In this document: positions 16,505-24,808 of the stretch, in pieces
Layout of the letters: each line of letters begins with the position of its first letter
Numbering within the stretch: the first letter of the stretch is position 1
Source of the DNA: Pseudomonas nabeulensis
GTDB taxonomy: Bacteria > Pseudomonadota > Gammaproteobacteria > Pseudomonadales > Pseudomonadaceae
Direction of reading: 5' to 3'
Length of the DNA stretch: 64,000 bases
Assembly (NCBI RefSeq): GCF_004682045.1
Contig: NZ_QUZT01000013.1
Coordinates: 1 to 64,000 of the forward strand
Program-made: the position numbers and the translations under genes
Notes under the pieces: generated by a model
The model's database searches: none
What the model saw: the letters and a program-made list of their open reading frames with translations, nothing else
What the model was told of the DNA's origin: nothing

Positions 16505-17929
16505 ATGAAGTTGTCCATGCCGCGATTCGATCAAGCCCCTGTCTTGGTGGTCGGCGATGTCATGCTCGACCGTTACTGGCATGGCGGAACCTCACGGATT
16601 TCCCCTGAGGCGCCGGTACCGGTAGTCAAGGTCGAGCAAATCGAAGACCGTCCAGGTGGCGCTGCCAACGTTGCCCTAAACATTGCCGCCCTCGGCGCCC
16701 CGGCCTCCCTGGTCGGTGTGACCGGCGACGACGAAGCCGCCGAGAGCCTGGCCAACAGCCTGCGCGGTGCCGGTGTGCGTGCGCTGTTCCAGCGCATCCC
16801 CCATCAGCCGACCATCGTCAAGCTGCGGGTGATGAGCCGTCACCAGCAATTGCTGCGTATTGATTTCGAAGAACCCTTCGCCACCGACGCCCTGGCCCTC
16901 AGCGGTCAGGTCGACGAATTGCTCGAAGGCATCAAGGTGCTGGTGCTGTCCGATTACGGCAAAGGCGCCTTGAAGAACCATCAGGAATTGATCCAGGCCG
17001 CCAAGGCCAAGGGCATTCCGGTGCTGGCCGATCCCAAGGGCCGTGACTTCTCGATTTATCGCGGAGCCAGCCTGATCACGCCAAACCTCAGCGAGTTCGA
17101 AGCCATCGTCGGCGGTTGCGCCGATGAGCACGATCTGGTGACCAAGGGCGCGGCGCTGATGGCCGATCTCGACCTGGGCGCCTTGCTGGTGACCCGTGGC
17201 GAGCACGGCATGACTTTGCTGCGTCCGGGCCACCCGGCGATGCACTTGCCGGCACGTGCCCGTGAAGTGTTCGACGTCACCGGCGCCGGCGACACCGTGA
17301 TCTCGACCCTGGCCGCCTCGATTGCAGCCGGTGAGGAACTGCCCCACGCCGTGGCCCTGGCCAACCTGGCGGCGGGCATCGTGGTCGGCAAGTTGGGCAC
17401 CGCTGCCATCAGCGCGCCTGAATTGCGCCGTGCGATCCAGCGCTCCGAAGGCTCCGAGCGCGGCGTGCTGAGCATCGAGCAATTGCTGCTGGCGATTGAC
17501 GACGCGCGTGCCCATAACGAAAGCATTGTGTTCACCAACGGCTGTTTCGACATCCTGCACGCCGGTCACGTGACTTATCTGGAGCAGGCACGCGCCCAAG
17601 GTGATCGCCTGATCGTAGCGGTAAATGACGACGCGTCAGTCAGTCGCCTCAAAGGCCCGGGCCGTCCGATCAACAGTGTTGATCGTCGCATGGCGGTGCT
17701 GGCAGGTCTCGGCGCGGTGGATTGGGTGATCAGCTTCCCGGAAGCGACCCCGGAAAACCTGCTGGCCCAGGTCAAGCCAGATGTGCTGGTCAAGGGCGGC
17801 GACTACTCGGTCGACCAGGTGGTCGGTGCCGATATCGTCAACGCCTATGGCGGCAAGGTCAAAGTGCTGGGGCTGGTTGAAAACAGCTCGACCACAGCGA
17901 TTGTCGAGAAAATCCGCAGCAATGACTAA
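16505..17929 (+). CDS. hldE: Bifunctional heptose kinase / adenylyltransferase HldE
   Basis: A 474-residue enzyme for ADP-heptose, the precursor of the LPS inner core. The N-terminal ribokinase-type domain (about 1-318; VVGDVMLDRYWHG, GGAANVALN, then the catalytic DVTGAGDTVIST) makes heptose-1,7-bisphosphate. The C-terminal nucleotidyltransferase (about 340-474; FTNGCFDILHAGHVTYLEQAR, with the HxGH motif) makes ADP-D-glycero-D-manno-heptose. The start is ATG 16505 (MKLSMPRFDQ), giving the normal family length rather than the six-codon-longer open frame. The epimerase gene overlaps its last eight bases. Classic synteny is msbA - hldE, here interrupted by the sulfotransferase/APS kinase pair. 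Confidence 0.97.
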   Translation: MKLSMPRFDQAPVLVVGDVMLDRYWHGGTSRISPEAPVPVVKVEQIEDRPGGAANVALNIAALGAPASLVGVTGDDEAAESLANSLRGAGVRALFQRIPHQPTIVKLRVMSRHQQLLRIDFEEPFATDALALSGQVDELLEGIKVLVLSDYGKGALKNHQELIQAAKAKGIPVLADPKGRDFSIYRGASLITPNLSEFEAIVGGCADEHDLVTKGAALMADLDLGALLVTRGEHGMTLLRPGHPAMHLPARAREVFDVTGAGDTVISTLAASIAAGEELPHAVALANLAAGIVVGKLGTAAISAPELRRAIQRSEGSERGVLSIEQLLLAIDDARAHNESIVFTNGCFDILHAGHVTYLEQARAQGDRLIVAVNDDASVSRLKGPGRPINSVDRRMAVLAGLGAVDWVISFPEATPENLLAQVKPDVLVKGGDYSVDQVVGADIVNAYGGKVKVLGLVENSSTTAIVEKIRSND

Positions 17930-18848
17930 GCGAGTCTTGATCACCGGTGGTGCGGGCTTTATCGGCTCGCACCTCGTGGATGCGTTGCTCGCCACGGGTT
18001 ATGACGTGCGGGTGTTGGATAACCTGTCCACCGGCAAGCGCAGCAACCTGCCGCTGGACAACCCTCGTGTCGAACTGCTTGAAGGTGATGTGGCCGATGC
18101 CGAGCTGGTTGGCAGGGCTGCGGTCGGTGTTTCGGCGGTGGTGCACTTGGCCGCAGTGGCCTCGGTGCAGGCGTCGGTGGACGATCCGGTCAGCACGCAT
18201 CAAAGCAACTTCATCGGCACCTTGAACCTCTGTGAAGCGATGCGCAAAGCCGGGGTCAAGCGGGTGGTGTATGCCTCCAGCGCGGCGGTGTATGGCAACA
18301 ACGGCGAAGGGGCGTCGATTGACGAAGAGACCGCCAAGGCGCCGTTGACGCCCTATGCGTCCGACAAGTTGGCGGGCGAGCATTACTTCGATTTCTACCG
18401 CCGCCAGCATGGCCTGGAGCCGGTGATTTTCCGCTTCTTCAATATCTTCGGCCCGCGCCAGGACCCGTCATCGCCGTATTCCGGCGTGATCAGTATCTTC
18501 AGCGAGCGTGCCCAGCAAGGCCTGCCGATCAGCGTATTCGGTGACGGCGAGCAGACGCGTGACTTCATGTACGTGGAAGACTTGGTGAAGGTGTTGGTGC
18601 AGTCCATCGAAGTGGCCGATGCACCCTTGGGTGCGATTAACGTGGGCTGGAACCGCACGACCACCCTCAAGCAGGTGTTGCAGGCGTTGGAAGAAGCGGT
18701 CGGCAGCTTGCCCGCCGTGACTTACGGGCCGGCGCGTTCGGGGGATATCAAGCATTCTCGGGCGAATAACCAGCGGTTGCTGGCGAGCTTTACATTGCCC
18801 GAGCCGACACCGCTAAAGGTCGGACTGGAGCGCTTGCTCAAGGGCTGA
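17922..18848 (+). CDS. NAD-dependent NDP-sugar epimerase (extended SDR)
   Basis: A 308-residue extended short-chain dehydrogenase of the GalE/NDP-sugar epimerase group. The Rossmann motif GGAGFIGSHL is at about 8-17. The catalytic Ser lies in VYASSAAVYG, the YxxxK in YASDKLAGE, and the sugar-domain elements FRFFNIFGPRQ and RDFMYVEDLV follow. It would epimerise or dehydrate a nucleotide sugar for the glycosyltransferases upstream; the substrate is not readable from sequence. The start at ATG 17922 overlaps hldE by eight bases (ATGACTAA), so it is co-translated with the ADP-heptose enzyme. It is not HldD: the length and active-site context look GalE-like. Confidence 0.88.
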   Translation: MTKRVLITGGAGFIGSHLVDALLATGYDVRVLDNLSTGKRSNLPLDNPRVELLEGDVADAELVGRAAVGVSAVVHLAAVASVQASVDDPVSTHQSNFIGTLNLCEAMRKAGVKRVVYASSAAVYGNNGEGASIDEETAKAPLTPYASDKLAGEHYFDFYRRQHGLEPVIFRFFNIFGPRQDPSSPYSGVISIFSERAQQGLPISVFGDGEQTRDFMYVEDLVKVLVQSIEVADAPLGAINVGWNRTTTLKQVLQALEEAVGSLPAVTYGPARSGDIKHSRANNQRLLASFTLPEPTPLKVGLERLLKG

Positions 18849-18873
18849 TTGTTCGTCTTTAGGTGCGGTTCTC

Positions 18874-19006
18874 ATGTGGCGAGGGAGCTTGCTCCCGCTG
18901 GAGTGCGCAGCGCTCCCAAGCCATTCACCGAGATACAACGGATGTATTTCGGTTGTCCAAATTGGGGCCGCTTCGCAGCCCAGCGGGAGCAAGCTCCCTC
19001 GCCACA
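18874..19006. repeat. REPIN, GCGAGGGAGC family
   Basis: Two inverted copies of TGTGGCGAGGGAGCTTGCTC about 90 bases apart, in the gap between the convergent epimerase and Nudix-like genes. The same family recurs at 48432-48525. Confidence 0.88.
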
Positions 19007-19015
19007 GAAGTCCGC

Positions 19016-19975
19016 TCAGGTGACTCGCTTCTTCTTCGGCACAATCTTGCGCAGCACCCGCTGCGCCAGGCGCTTCAATTTCGATTCTTTCTCCGGCTCC
19101 GCCAACCCTTGCTGGCGCAGCCAATCCTTCCAGCGAATCCGCTCATCACGCACCAGCCAGCCTTCCTGCTGGGCGAAGCTTTCCGCCAGGTACAAGCCCC
19201 GCGTGCTGGCCGGGTACAGTTGGTCTTTCTTGACGGTGTACAACTCGGCCAGGGGCTGGCCGTCTTTCAAGGGCATCAGGTACAGGTCAGGGCGTTTGCG
19301 GTCCAAACGCGCGACCAACTGGTCGCCTTCCAAGCGCTCATCCACATGGAACAGGCTCAAAGACTTGGCTTCCTTGGGCACTTCCAGGCGCAGGTCGTAG
19401 ATCAATTGCAGCGACGCGGTGGGCAGGTGCACATAGGCCCGTGGGCGTTCGATCAGTTGCGTGGTGGCGCAGCGCACCGGGCGTGCGGCGCCGGACAGCG
19501 GGCTCAGGCGAAACGGCAGGGCTTCGCGGTAATGCAGCGCGGCGGAGTAGGGCGCGGGTAGCCAGGTGTCGTTGAAGCGCCCGCCGAGCCAACCTTCTGG
19601 CGTTTCCAGCAGGCATTCTTCGGCGATTTCCTGGATGGCGGTGTGCAGCGGCAGGTTCAATTCATGGGCGGGGACGTAGCCGGAGATCAGCTTGAGCACC
19701 ACGTCGCCACGGTCCTGGCGGCGTTGGCGCACCAGCACCCAGTAATCCTTGTTTTGCCAATGCAGGGTCAGGCGCACCGACACGCCGAGGTTCGCCAGCT
19801 CCAGGGCGAAACGCTCGGCGTCTGGCACTTCGACCGGCTTGCGCCGTTGCAGGGTCTGCGCGAAGTTGAGCGGCATGCCGACGCTCTGGTAGCTCAGGCC
19901 TTCGGGGGTGGCTTCGACGTGCAGCGGCAGTGTCTTGAAGTTGCTGGGGTTCTTTCTTATAAGCGTTCGCGGCAT
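19016..19975 (-). CDS. Conserved protein with degenerate Nudix-like box
   Basis: A 319-residue protein found next to the aldo/keto reductase in many pseudomonads (PA4993 position), often labelled 'metal ABC transporter ATPase'. I see no Walker A or B motif, so that label is unsupported. The middle contains GYVPAHE, nine residues, then QEIAEECLL, resembling the Nudix box GX5E-X7-REUXEEXGU with a two-residue longer spacer and Gln for Arg. The C-terminus is very basic (KLKRLAQRVLRKIVPKKKR). There is no signal peptide or transmembrane helix. The start is ATG 19975 behind AAGGAG; the longer open frame to 20017 has no comparable ribosome site. It ends the leftward operon with the aldo/keto reductase and FAD oxidoreductase. 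Confidence 0.75.
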   Translation of the reverse strand: MPRTLIRKNPSNFKTLPLHVEATPEGLSYQSVGMPLNFAQTLQRRKPVEVPDAERFALELANLGVSVRLTLHWQNKDYWVLVRQRRQDRGDVVLKLISGYVPAHELNLPLHTAIQEIAEECLLETPEGWLGGRFNDTWLPAPYSAALHYREALPFRLSPLSGAARPVRCATTQLIERPRAYVHLPTASLQLIYDLRLEVPKEAKSLSLFHVDERLEGDQLVARLDRKRPDLYLMPLKDGQPLAELYTVKKDQLYPASTRGLYLAESFAQQEGWLVRDERIRWKDWLRQQGLAEPEKESKLKRLAQRVLRKIVPKKKRVT

Positions 19976-20016
19976 GTCGGCTCCTTCTTGCGACGGGGTC
20001 GGCCGCGTCGGCGGCA

Positions 20017-20829
20017 TCAGAGTTGACGAATGACCTTGGCAGCAGTCGCCACGTTATGGGCCAGGTGCAGCGGATTAATGGTCCCGACAATAGCACTGGC
20101 AACGCCCGTTTGCGCAAACAACAACATGAAACTGGCGTGAATTGGATCCATTCCAGGCTCCAGGCAAACGTGGCCGCTGGCCAGGGCTTTTTTCACCAGG
20201 ATGCCCTTGCCATGGGCCGTCGCATAATCAATGACGGCTTTCTCCGCCTGTTCGTTCAGATTGTAGGTGACCATGGCGCAATCACCCTGTTCCAGAGCCT
20301 TCACGCCGCCTTCGACGGTTTTTCCGGAAAAGCCGAAACCCCGAATCTTGCCTTCCTGTTTCAGCGCCGCCAGGGTCTGGTAGACCTCGCAGTCGCTGAG
20401 GATGTGCAAGTCGTTGCCGTCGGAATGCACCAGCACCAGGTCGATAAAATCAGTTTCAAGTCGTTTCAAGCTGCGCTCAATCGACAGTCGAGTGTGGGCC
20501 GCGCTGAAATCGTGGCGGGACACGCCATTTTCAAACTCTTCGCCCACCTTGCTGACAATCACCCAATCCTTGCGCTGGCCGCGCAGCAGTGGTCCCAAGC
20601 GTTCTTCGCTCATGCCATAGGCGGGCGCGGTGTCGATCAGGTTGATACCCAGTTCGCGTGCCTGGCGCAACAGCATGCGTGCGGCGTCATCATCCGGTAT
20701 CTGGAAACCGTTGGGGTATTTCACCCCCTGGTCACGGCCCAGCTTGACGGTGCCCAGGCCCAGTGGCGACACCAGCAGGCCGGTGCTGCCCAGAGGGCGA
20801 TGCAAGTCGTGCAGGGTCGGCAGGCTCAT
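20017..20829 (-). CDS. Aldo/keto reductase
   Basis: A 270-residue NADPH-dependent TIM-barrel oxidoreductase. The catalytic Asp-Tyr pair is in LIDTAPAYGMSEERLG, the Lys in VIVSKVG and the active-site His in LVLVHSDG. The substrate is unknown. The start codon overlaps the stop of the FAD oxidoreductase gene by four bases, so the two are translated together. The pair sits at the PA4992-PA4991 position of P. aeruginosa. Confidence 0.9.
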   Translation of the reverse strand: MSLPTLHDLHRPLGSTGLLVSPLGLGTVKLGRDQGVKYPNGFQIPDDDAARMLLRQARELGINLIDTAPAYGMSEERLGPLLRGQRKDWVIVSKVGEEFENGVSRHDFSAAHTRLSIERSLKRLETDFIDLVLVHSDGNDLHILSDCEVYQTLAALKQEGKIRGFGFSGKTVEGGVKALEQGDCAMVTYNLNEQAEKAVIDYATAHGKGILVKKALASGHVCLEPGMDPIHASFMLLFAQTGVASAIVGTINPLHLAHNVATAAKVIRQL

Positions 20830-22001
20830 GGCAACAGTTGCTCCCAGGCGGGTACGCCGAGCGCCGGTTTTGGCAATTCGGGCAATGGTTCGGTCGCGAT
20901 TGGACGGATGCCGTCACGTTCCAGGCTGTTGATCACACGATCGGCGAAATCCGGCGCCAAGGCCAATTTGGTCGGCCAGCCCACCATCAGGCGGCCTTCT
21001 TCGAAGACGAAGGCGTTGTCGGGGCGGGTCAGCCCCGATTGCAACGGCTCGGCGCGGTCGACGCGCAGGGTGGCCCATTGGGTCTGGCTCATGTCGATCC
21101 ACGGCAGCAGCTGTGCCAACTCTTTTTGCGCAGTCGCGATCTGTTCATCTGGCGTGCGTGCCACGCCATCCGCCTCGGCAATGTCGCCGCCCATGTACCA
21201 CACCCAGTTGCCATCGGCGGCCGGGTGAGTGGTGACGGTGATGCGCGGCTTGGTGCCGCCGCCCAGGCAGTGGGCGTACAACGGCTTGAGGCTCGGGCCC
21301 TTGGCGATGATCATGTGCAGCGGGCGCTTTTGCATGGCCGGCTTGCTCAGGCCCAGGTCGGTCAACAGGGCGGCAGTGCCGCCACCGGCGCTCAGCACAA
21401 TGCGCTGGGCGCGGATCTCGCGGCCATCCACTCTCAAGCCCACCAGCTTGTTGCCTTCCAGCAGGGGCTCGATGTGTTGACCGGCGAGCAAGCCGTCGCC
21501 GCCCAGTTCAGCGAGGCGTTCGATCACGCTGGGTACGTCCACCACCAGTTCGGCCAGGCGATAGACCTTGCCCTTGAAACGACGGTCTTGCAGGGCCGGG
21601 GGCAGGTCGTCGCCCTTGACCTGATCCACACGGCCACGCACAGCCTTGCTCGCAAAAAAACTGGTGAGGTTGCCGGCGAGGGTGCCGGGGGACCACAAGT
21701 AATGGGCTTCGGACAATACGCGAACGCCGCTCAGGTCCAGCTCGCCGCTGCCTGCCAGGGCTTCACGCCAGCGGCGCGGCATATCGGCGATGGCTTCCGA
21801 GGCGCCGGTCAGGGCGCCGTGCAGGGCGTATTTCGCACCGCCGTGAATGATCCCCTGGGACTTCACGCTTTGCCCGCCGCCCAAGGTGGCGTTTTCCACC
21901 AGCACCGTGGAAAACCCCTGGCGACGCAAGCGTGCGTTCAGCCAGAGGCCGGCAACTCCGGCGCCGACAATCAGGACGTCGGTGGAAATAACGGATGGCA
22001 T
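20826..22001 (-). CDS. FAD-dependent oxidoreductase (DAO family)
   Basis: A 391-residue flavoprotein of the D-amino-acid oxidase / glycerol-3-phosphate dehydrogenase-like family. The N-terminal dinucleotide-binding motif VLIVGAGVAGLWLNARL is at about 8-24, and VLSAGGGTAALL marks the return of the FAD domain. It oxidises an unknown amine, sugar or alcohol substrate; nothing in the sequence narrows this down. It is the first gene of the leftward operon that continues into the aldo/keto reductase. Confidence 0.88.
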   Translation of the reverse strand: MPSVISTDVLIVGAGVAGLWLNARLRRQGFSTVLVENATLGGGQSVKSQGIIHGGAKYALHGALTGASEAIADMPRRWREALAGSGELDLSGVRVLSEAHYLWSPGTLAGNLTSFFASKAVRGRVDQVKGDDLPPALQDRRFKGKVYRLAELVVDVPSVIERLAELGGDGLLAGQHIEPLLEGNKLVGLRVDGREIRAQRIVLSAGGGTAALLTDLGLSKPAMQKRPLHMIIAKGPSLKPLYAHCLGGGTKPRITVTTHPAADGNWVWYMGGDIAEADGVARTPDEQIATAQKELAQLLPWIDMSQTQWATLRVDRAEPLQSGLTRPDNAFVFEEGRLMVGWPTKLALAPDFADRVINSLERDGIRPIATEPLPELPKPALGVPAWEQLLP

Positions 22002-22056
22002 GGGCGACCTCAGTGTTCAAGACAAGAGGCGCAGTATACAGGCTGTTGCGTGACGG

Positions 22057-22392
22057 TCAGTGCCCGGCGGTTTTCGAGAACAGTTGGATTACCACCACGC
22101 CCAGCACGATCAGGCCCATGCCCAGCATCGCCGGCAGGTCGAGTTTCTGTCCGTAGATAAACAACGCTGCGATGCTCACCATCACGATGCCCATCCCGGC
22201 CCATACCGCATAGGCCACGCCCACTGGCACCGTGCGCACCACCAGGGTGAGCATCCAGAACGCCACGCCATAGCCGACGATCACCAGCAGCAACGGGATG
22301 GGCGTGCTCCACCCCTTGATGGCTTTCATGGAAACGGTGGCGATCACTTCCGAGCAGATGGCGATGGCCAGGTAGTAGTAGGCGGGGTTCAT
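22057..22392 (-). CDS. Small multidrug resistance (SMR) efflux protein
   Basis: A 111-residue inner-membrane protein with four transmembrane helices and the EmrE/QacE plan. The essential proton/drug-binding Glu is Glu15 in AIAICSEVIATVSMK; later landmarks include GYGVAFWML, VAYAVWAGMG and GVVVIQLF. It would exchange protons for lipophilic cations. The start is ATG 22392, giving the standard SMR length with GAGG upstream; the open frame extends 14 codons further. It is divergent from the LysR gene, separated by 103 bases, so regulation by that protein is plausible. It is the PA4990 counterpart. Confidence 0.9.
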   Translation of the reverse strand: MNPAYYYLAIAICSEVIATVSMKAIKGWSTPIPLLLVIVGYGVAFWMLTLVVRTVPVGVAYAVWAGMGIVMVSIAALFIYGQKLDLPAMLGMGLIVLGVVVIQLFSKTAGH

Positions 22393-22454
22393 GGGGTCAT
22401 CCTCGGTGCGGAGCGCGTTTGATAAGGTCGGCATTTTAGAGCTTCACCAGATGG

Positions 22455-22469
22455 GGTAAAGTCATTACC
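22455..22469. promoter_or_regulatory. Inverted repeat in SMR/LysR intergenic region
   Basis: GGTAA-N5-TTACC palindrome in the 103-base gap between the divergent efflux and LysR genes. It is a possible operator half of the LysR regulator; no consensus is known. Confidence 0.3.
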
Positions 22470-22470
22470 T

Positions 22471-22485
22471 ATCTGATTTGAAGAT
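22471..22485. promoter_or_regulatory. Candidate LysR box (T-N11-A)
   Basis: ATCT-N7-AGAT contains a T-N11-A with matching inverted arms, the general form of LysR-type binding sites. It lies 10 bases before the lysR-type start codon, fitting autoregulation. Confidence 0.35.
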
Positions 22486-22495
22486 GGGTTGAGCC

Positions 22496-23386
22496 ATGAG
22501 CGTGCAATGGAACCTGGAACAGATGCGCCTGTTTGTCAGCGTCGCCGAGCAATGCTCGTTTTCGGCGGTGGCGCGTGAGCAGCGCAAGGCGCAGTCGGCG
22601 GTCAGCAGTGGCATTGCCCTGCTGGAAGCTGATCTGGGTGTCAGCCTGTTCGAGCGTAGCAGCGGTCGCCAACCGCGCCTGACCGAAGCCGGCGCGGTGT
22701 TGCTGGAGGAAGCCAGAGAAGTGTTGCGCCAATGCGAACGCCTCAACGGCCGGGCGATGTCATTGATGCGCGGCGAAGAGGCCTGCCTACGATTGGCCCA
22801 GGATGAGGCCATGCTCTATCAGCCGGTACTCGATAGCCTCGATGCCTTGGCCGGGCAGTTTCCCAACCTGGAGGTGCAGATTTCCAGCGCTGCCCAGGGC
22901 GATGTCGCACGCAAGCTGGTGGAGCGCCGGGCTGACCTGGGCATGTTGTTCTATCACGATCAGATCCCCGAAGCCCTGGAACGCCGGGTGGTCGGCAGTG
23001 TGGAAATGGTCACGGTGTGTGGACGCAATCATCCGCTGGCTCGGCAAAAAAGCGTCGACTGCCAGGGCTTGGCGCAGTATCGGCAATTGCTGATGTCGAC
23101 CCAGACCAGCGTCTACCCCGGCAGCGAGGCCGCCAGCCCCCAAGTGTGGCGGGCCGACAGTTTCTACGTGCTGGCCGAATGGCTGACCCGTGGCCTGGGC
23201 TGGGCCTGGTTGCCCCGGCATGTGGTGCAATATCCCACCTACCAGGGCCAGATGGTCGAATTGGACAGCGAATGGACCCCGCCGGCGCTGGTGGTGGAGC
23301 TGGTCTGGCGCCGTGACGAGCCCCTCGGCCCGGCCGCGCGCTTTCTGGCGGAACGTTTTGCTGAGTGCCTGCGGGCGATTGACTGA
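22496..23386 (+). CDS. LysR-family transcriptional regulator
   Basis: A 296-residue LTTR. The winged helix-turn-helix occupies about 1-65 (LEQMRLFVSVAEQCSFSAVAREQRKAQSAVS, then LGVSLFERSSGRQPRLTEAG). The rest is the periplasmic-binding-protein-like effector domain. It sits divergent from the SMR efflux gene, with two palindromes between them, so it probably controls that gene and itself. The effector is unknown. It ends 23 bases before waaA but is not obviously part of LPS control. It is the PA4989 counterpart. Confidence 0.92.
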   Translation: MSVQWNLEQMRLFVSVAEQCSFSAVAREQRKAQSAVSSGIALLEADLGVSLFERSSGRQPRLTEAGAVLLEEAREVLRQCERLNGRAMSLMRGEEACLRLAQDEAMLYQPVLDSLDALAGQFPNLEVQISSAAQGDVARKLVERRADLGMLFYHDQIPEALERRVVGSVEMVTVCGRNHPLARQKSVDCQGLAQYRQLLMSTQTSVYPGSEAASPQVWRADSFYVLAEWLTRGLGWAWLPRHVVQYPTYQGQMVELDSEWTPPALVVELVWRRDEPLGPAARFLAERFAECLRAID

Positions 23387-23409
23387 AAAAGCCGATAAAC
23401 TCCGCCGCC

Positions 23410-24687
23410 ATGAATAGAACTCTCTACAGCTGTCTGTTTTACCTGGCGCTGCCGTTGGTGGCTTTACGTCTATGGCTGCGGGCGCGCAAGGCCCCGGCCT
23501 ACGCCCAGCGCGTCGGCGAGCGGTTCTCCTACGGCTTGCCGGTATTGCAGCCGGGCGGGATCTGGGTACACGCCGTGTCGGTGGGCGAAAGCATCGCCGC
23601 CGCGCCGATGGTGCGGGCATTGCTGGAGCGTTATCCACAGCTGCCGATCACCGTCACCTGCATGACGCCTACCGGGTCCGAGCGCATCCAGGCGTTGTTC
23701 GCCAATGAACCGCGCATTCAGCACTGCTACTTGCCGTATGACTTGCCGTGCGCCGCCAAGCGCTTTCTTGATCGTGTGCAGCCGAAACTGGCGGTGATCA
23801 TGGAGACCGAGCTGTGGCCCAACCATATCCACGCCTGCGCCCAGCGTGGGATTCCCGTGGCCTTGGCCAATGGGCGATTGTCGGCACGTTCGGCCAAGGG
23901 CTACGGGCGTTTCGCCAAGCTCACCGCGCCGATGCTGGCCGAGATGAACTTGTTGGCCGTGCAGACGCACACCGAAGCCCAGCGCTTCCTCAGCCTGGGC
24001 GCGCGCCCGCAAGCCGTGGACGTGACCGGCTCGATCAAGTTCGACCTGACCATCGACCCTCAATTGTCCGTGCGTGCTGCTGCGTTGCGCGAGCAGTGGG
24101 GCGCCAGCCAGCGCCCGGTGTGGATCGCGGCCAGTACCCATGAGGGCGAAGATGAAGTGGTATTGGCCGCTCATCGCCGTTTGCTCGAGAACTATCCCAA
24201 CGCCTTGCTGATTTTGGTGCCGCGTCATCAGGAGCGTTTCGGCCCGATGTTCGAGCTGAGTGAGCGCGAAGGTTTTGCCACCGTACGCCGTTCCACGGGT
24301 GACCCGGTGACCGCGCAAACCTCGGTATTGCTTGGCGATACCATGGGCGAATTGCTGTTTCTCTATGCCTTGGCCGACAGCGCTTTTGTCGGCGGCAGCC
24401 TGGTGCCGACCGGGGGGCATAACCCGCTGGAACCGGCAGCATTGGCCTTGCCGGTGATCATGGGTCCCCACGTGTTCAACTTCCTCGAAATCACCGCGAT
24501 GATGCGTGATGCCGGGGCGTTGCGTGAGGTGGATGATGCCGAGGGGTTGGCGGAGGCCGTGCGCCAATTGTTCGAATTGCCGCAGGATGCACGCAGGATG
24601 GGGCAGGCGGGGCTTGGGGTGATGCAGGCTAATCAGGGCGCATTGAAGCGCTTGCTGGATGGCTTGGACAGACTCCTGGCCCACTGA
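23410..24687 (+). CDS. waaA: Kdo transferase WaaA
   Basis: A 425-residue GT30 enzyme that adds Kdo from CMP-Kdo to lipid IVA, the first step of the LPS inner core. A membrane-anchoring N-terminal hydrophobic stretch (LYSCLFYLALPLVALRLWL) precedes VHAVSVGESIAAAPMVRALL, which contains the conserved catalytic Glu. Later elements include METELWPNHI, VTGSIKFDL, and the C-terminal donor motif GGSLVPTGGHNPLEPAAL. The length is normal. It completes the LPS core gene set of this window and is convergent with the tolC-type gene across a REPIN. Confidence 0.96.
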   Translation: MNRTLYSCLFYLALPLVALRLWLRARKAPAYAQRVGERFSYGLPVLQPGGIWVHAVSVGESIAAAPMVRALLERYPQLPITVTCMTPTGSERIQALFANEPRIQHCYLPYDLPCAAKRFLDRVQPKLAVIMETELWPNHIHACAQRGIPVALANGRLSARSAKGYGRFAKLTAPMLAEMNLLAVQTHTEAQRFLSLGARPQAVDVTGSIKFDLTIDPQLSVRAAALREQWGASQRPVWIAASTHEGEDEVVLAAHRRLLENYPNALLILVPRHQERFGPMFELSEREGFATVRRSTGDPVTAQTSVLLGDTMGELLFLYALADSAFVGGSLVPTGGHNPLEPAALALPVIMGPHVFNFLEITAMMRDAGALREVDDAEGLAEAVRQLFELPQDARRMGQAGLGVMQANQGALKRLLDGLDRLLAH

Positions 24688-24700
24688 CAACACAAGTCAA

Positions 24701-24794
24701 ATGTGGGAGGGGGCTTGCCCCCGATAGCGGTGGATCAGCCAGCCTATGCAGTGCCTGACATTCTGCTATCGGGGGCAAGCCCCCTCCCACATTG
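24701..24794. repeat. REPIN, GGGAGGGGGC family
   Basis: Inverted pair of TGTGGGAGGGGGCTTGCCCC arms facing each other, including the flanking CGATAGCG/GCTATCG, with about 40 bases between. It lies between the convergent waaA and tolC-type genes. Confidence 0.92.
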
Positions 24795-24808
24795 GTTTTG
24801 CGGTGGTT

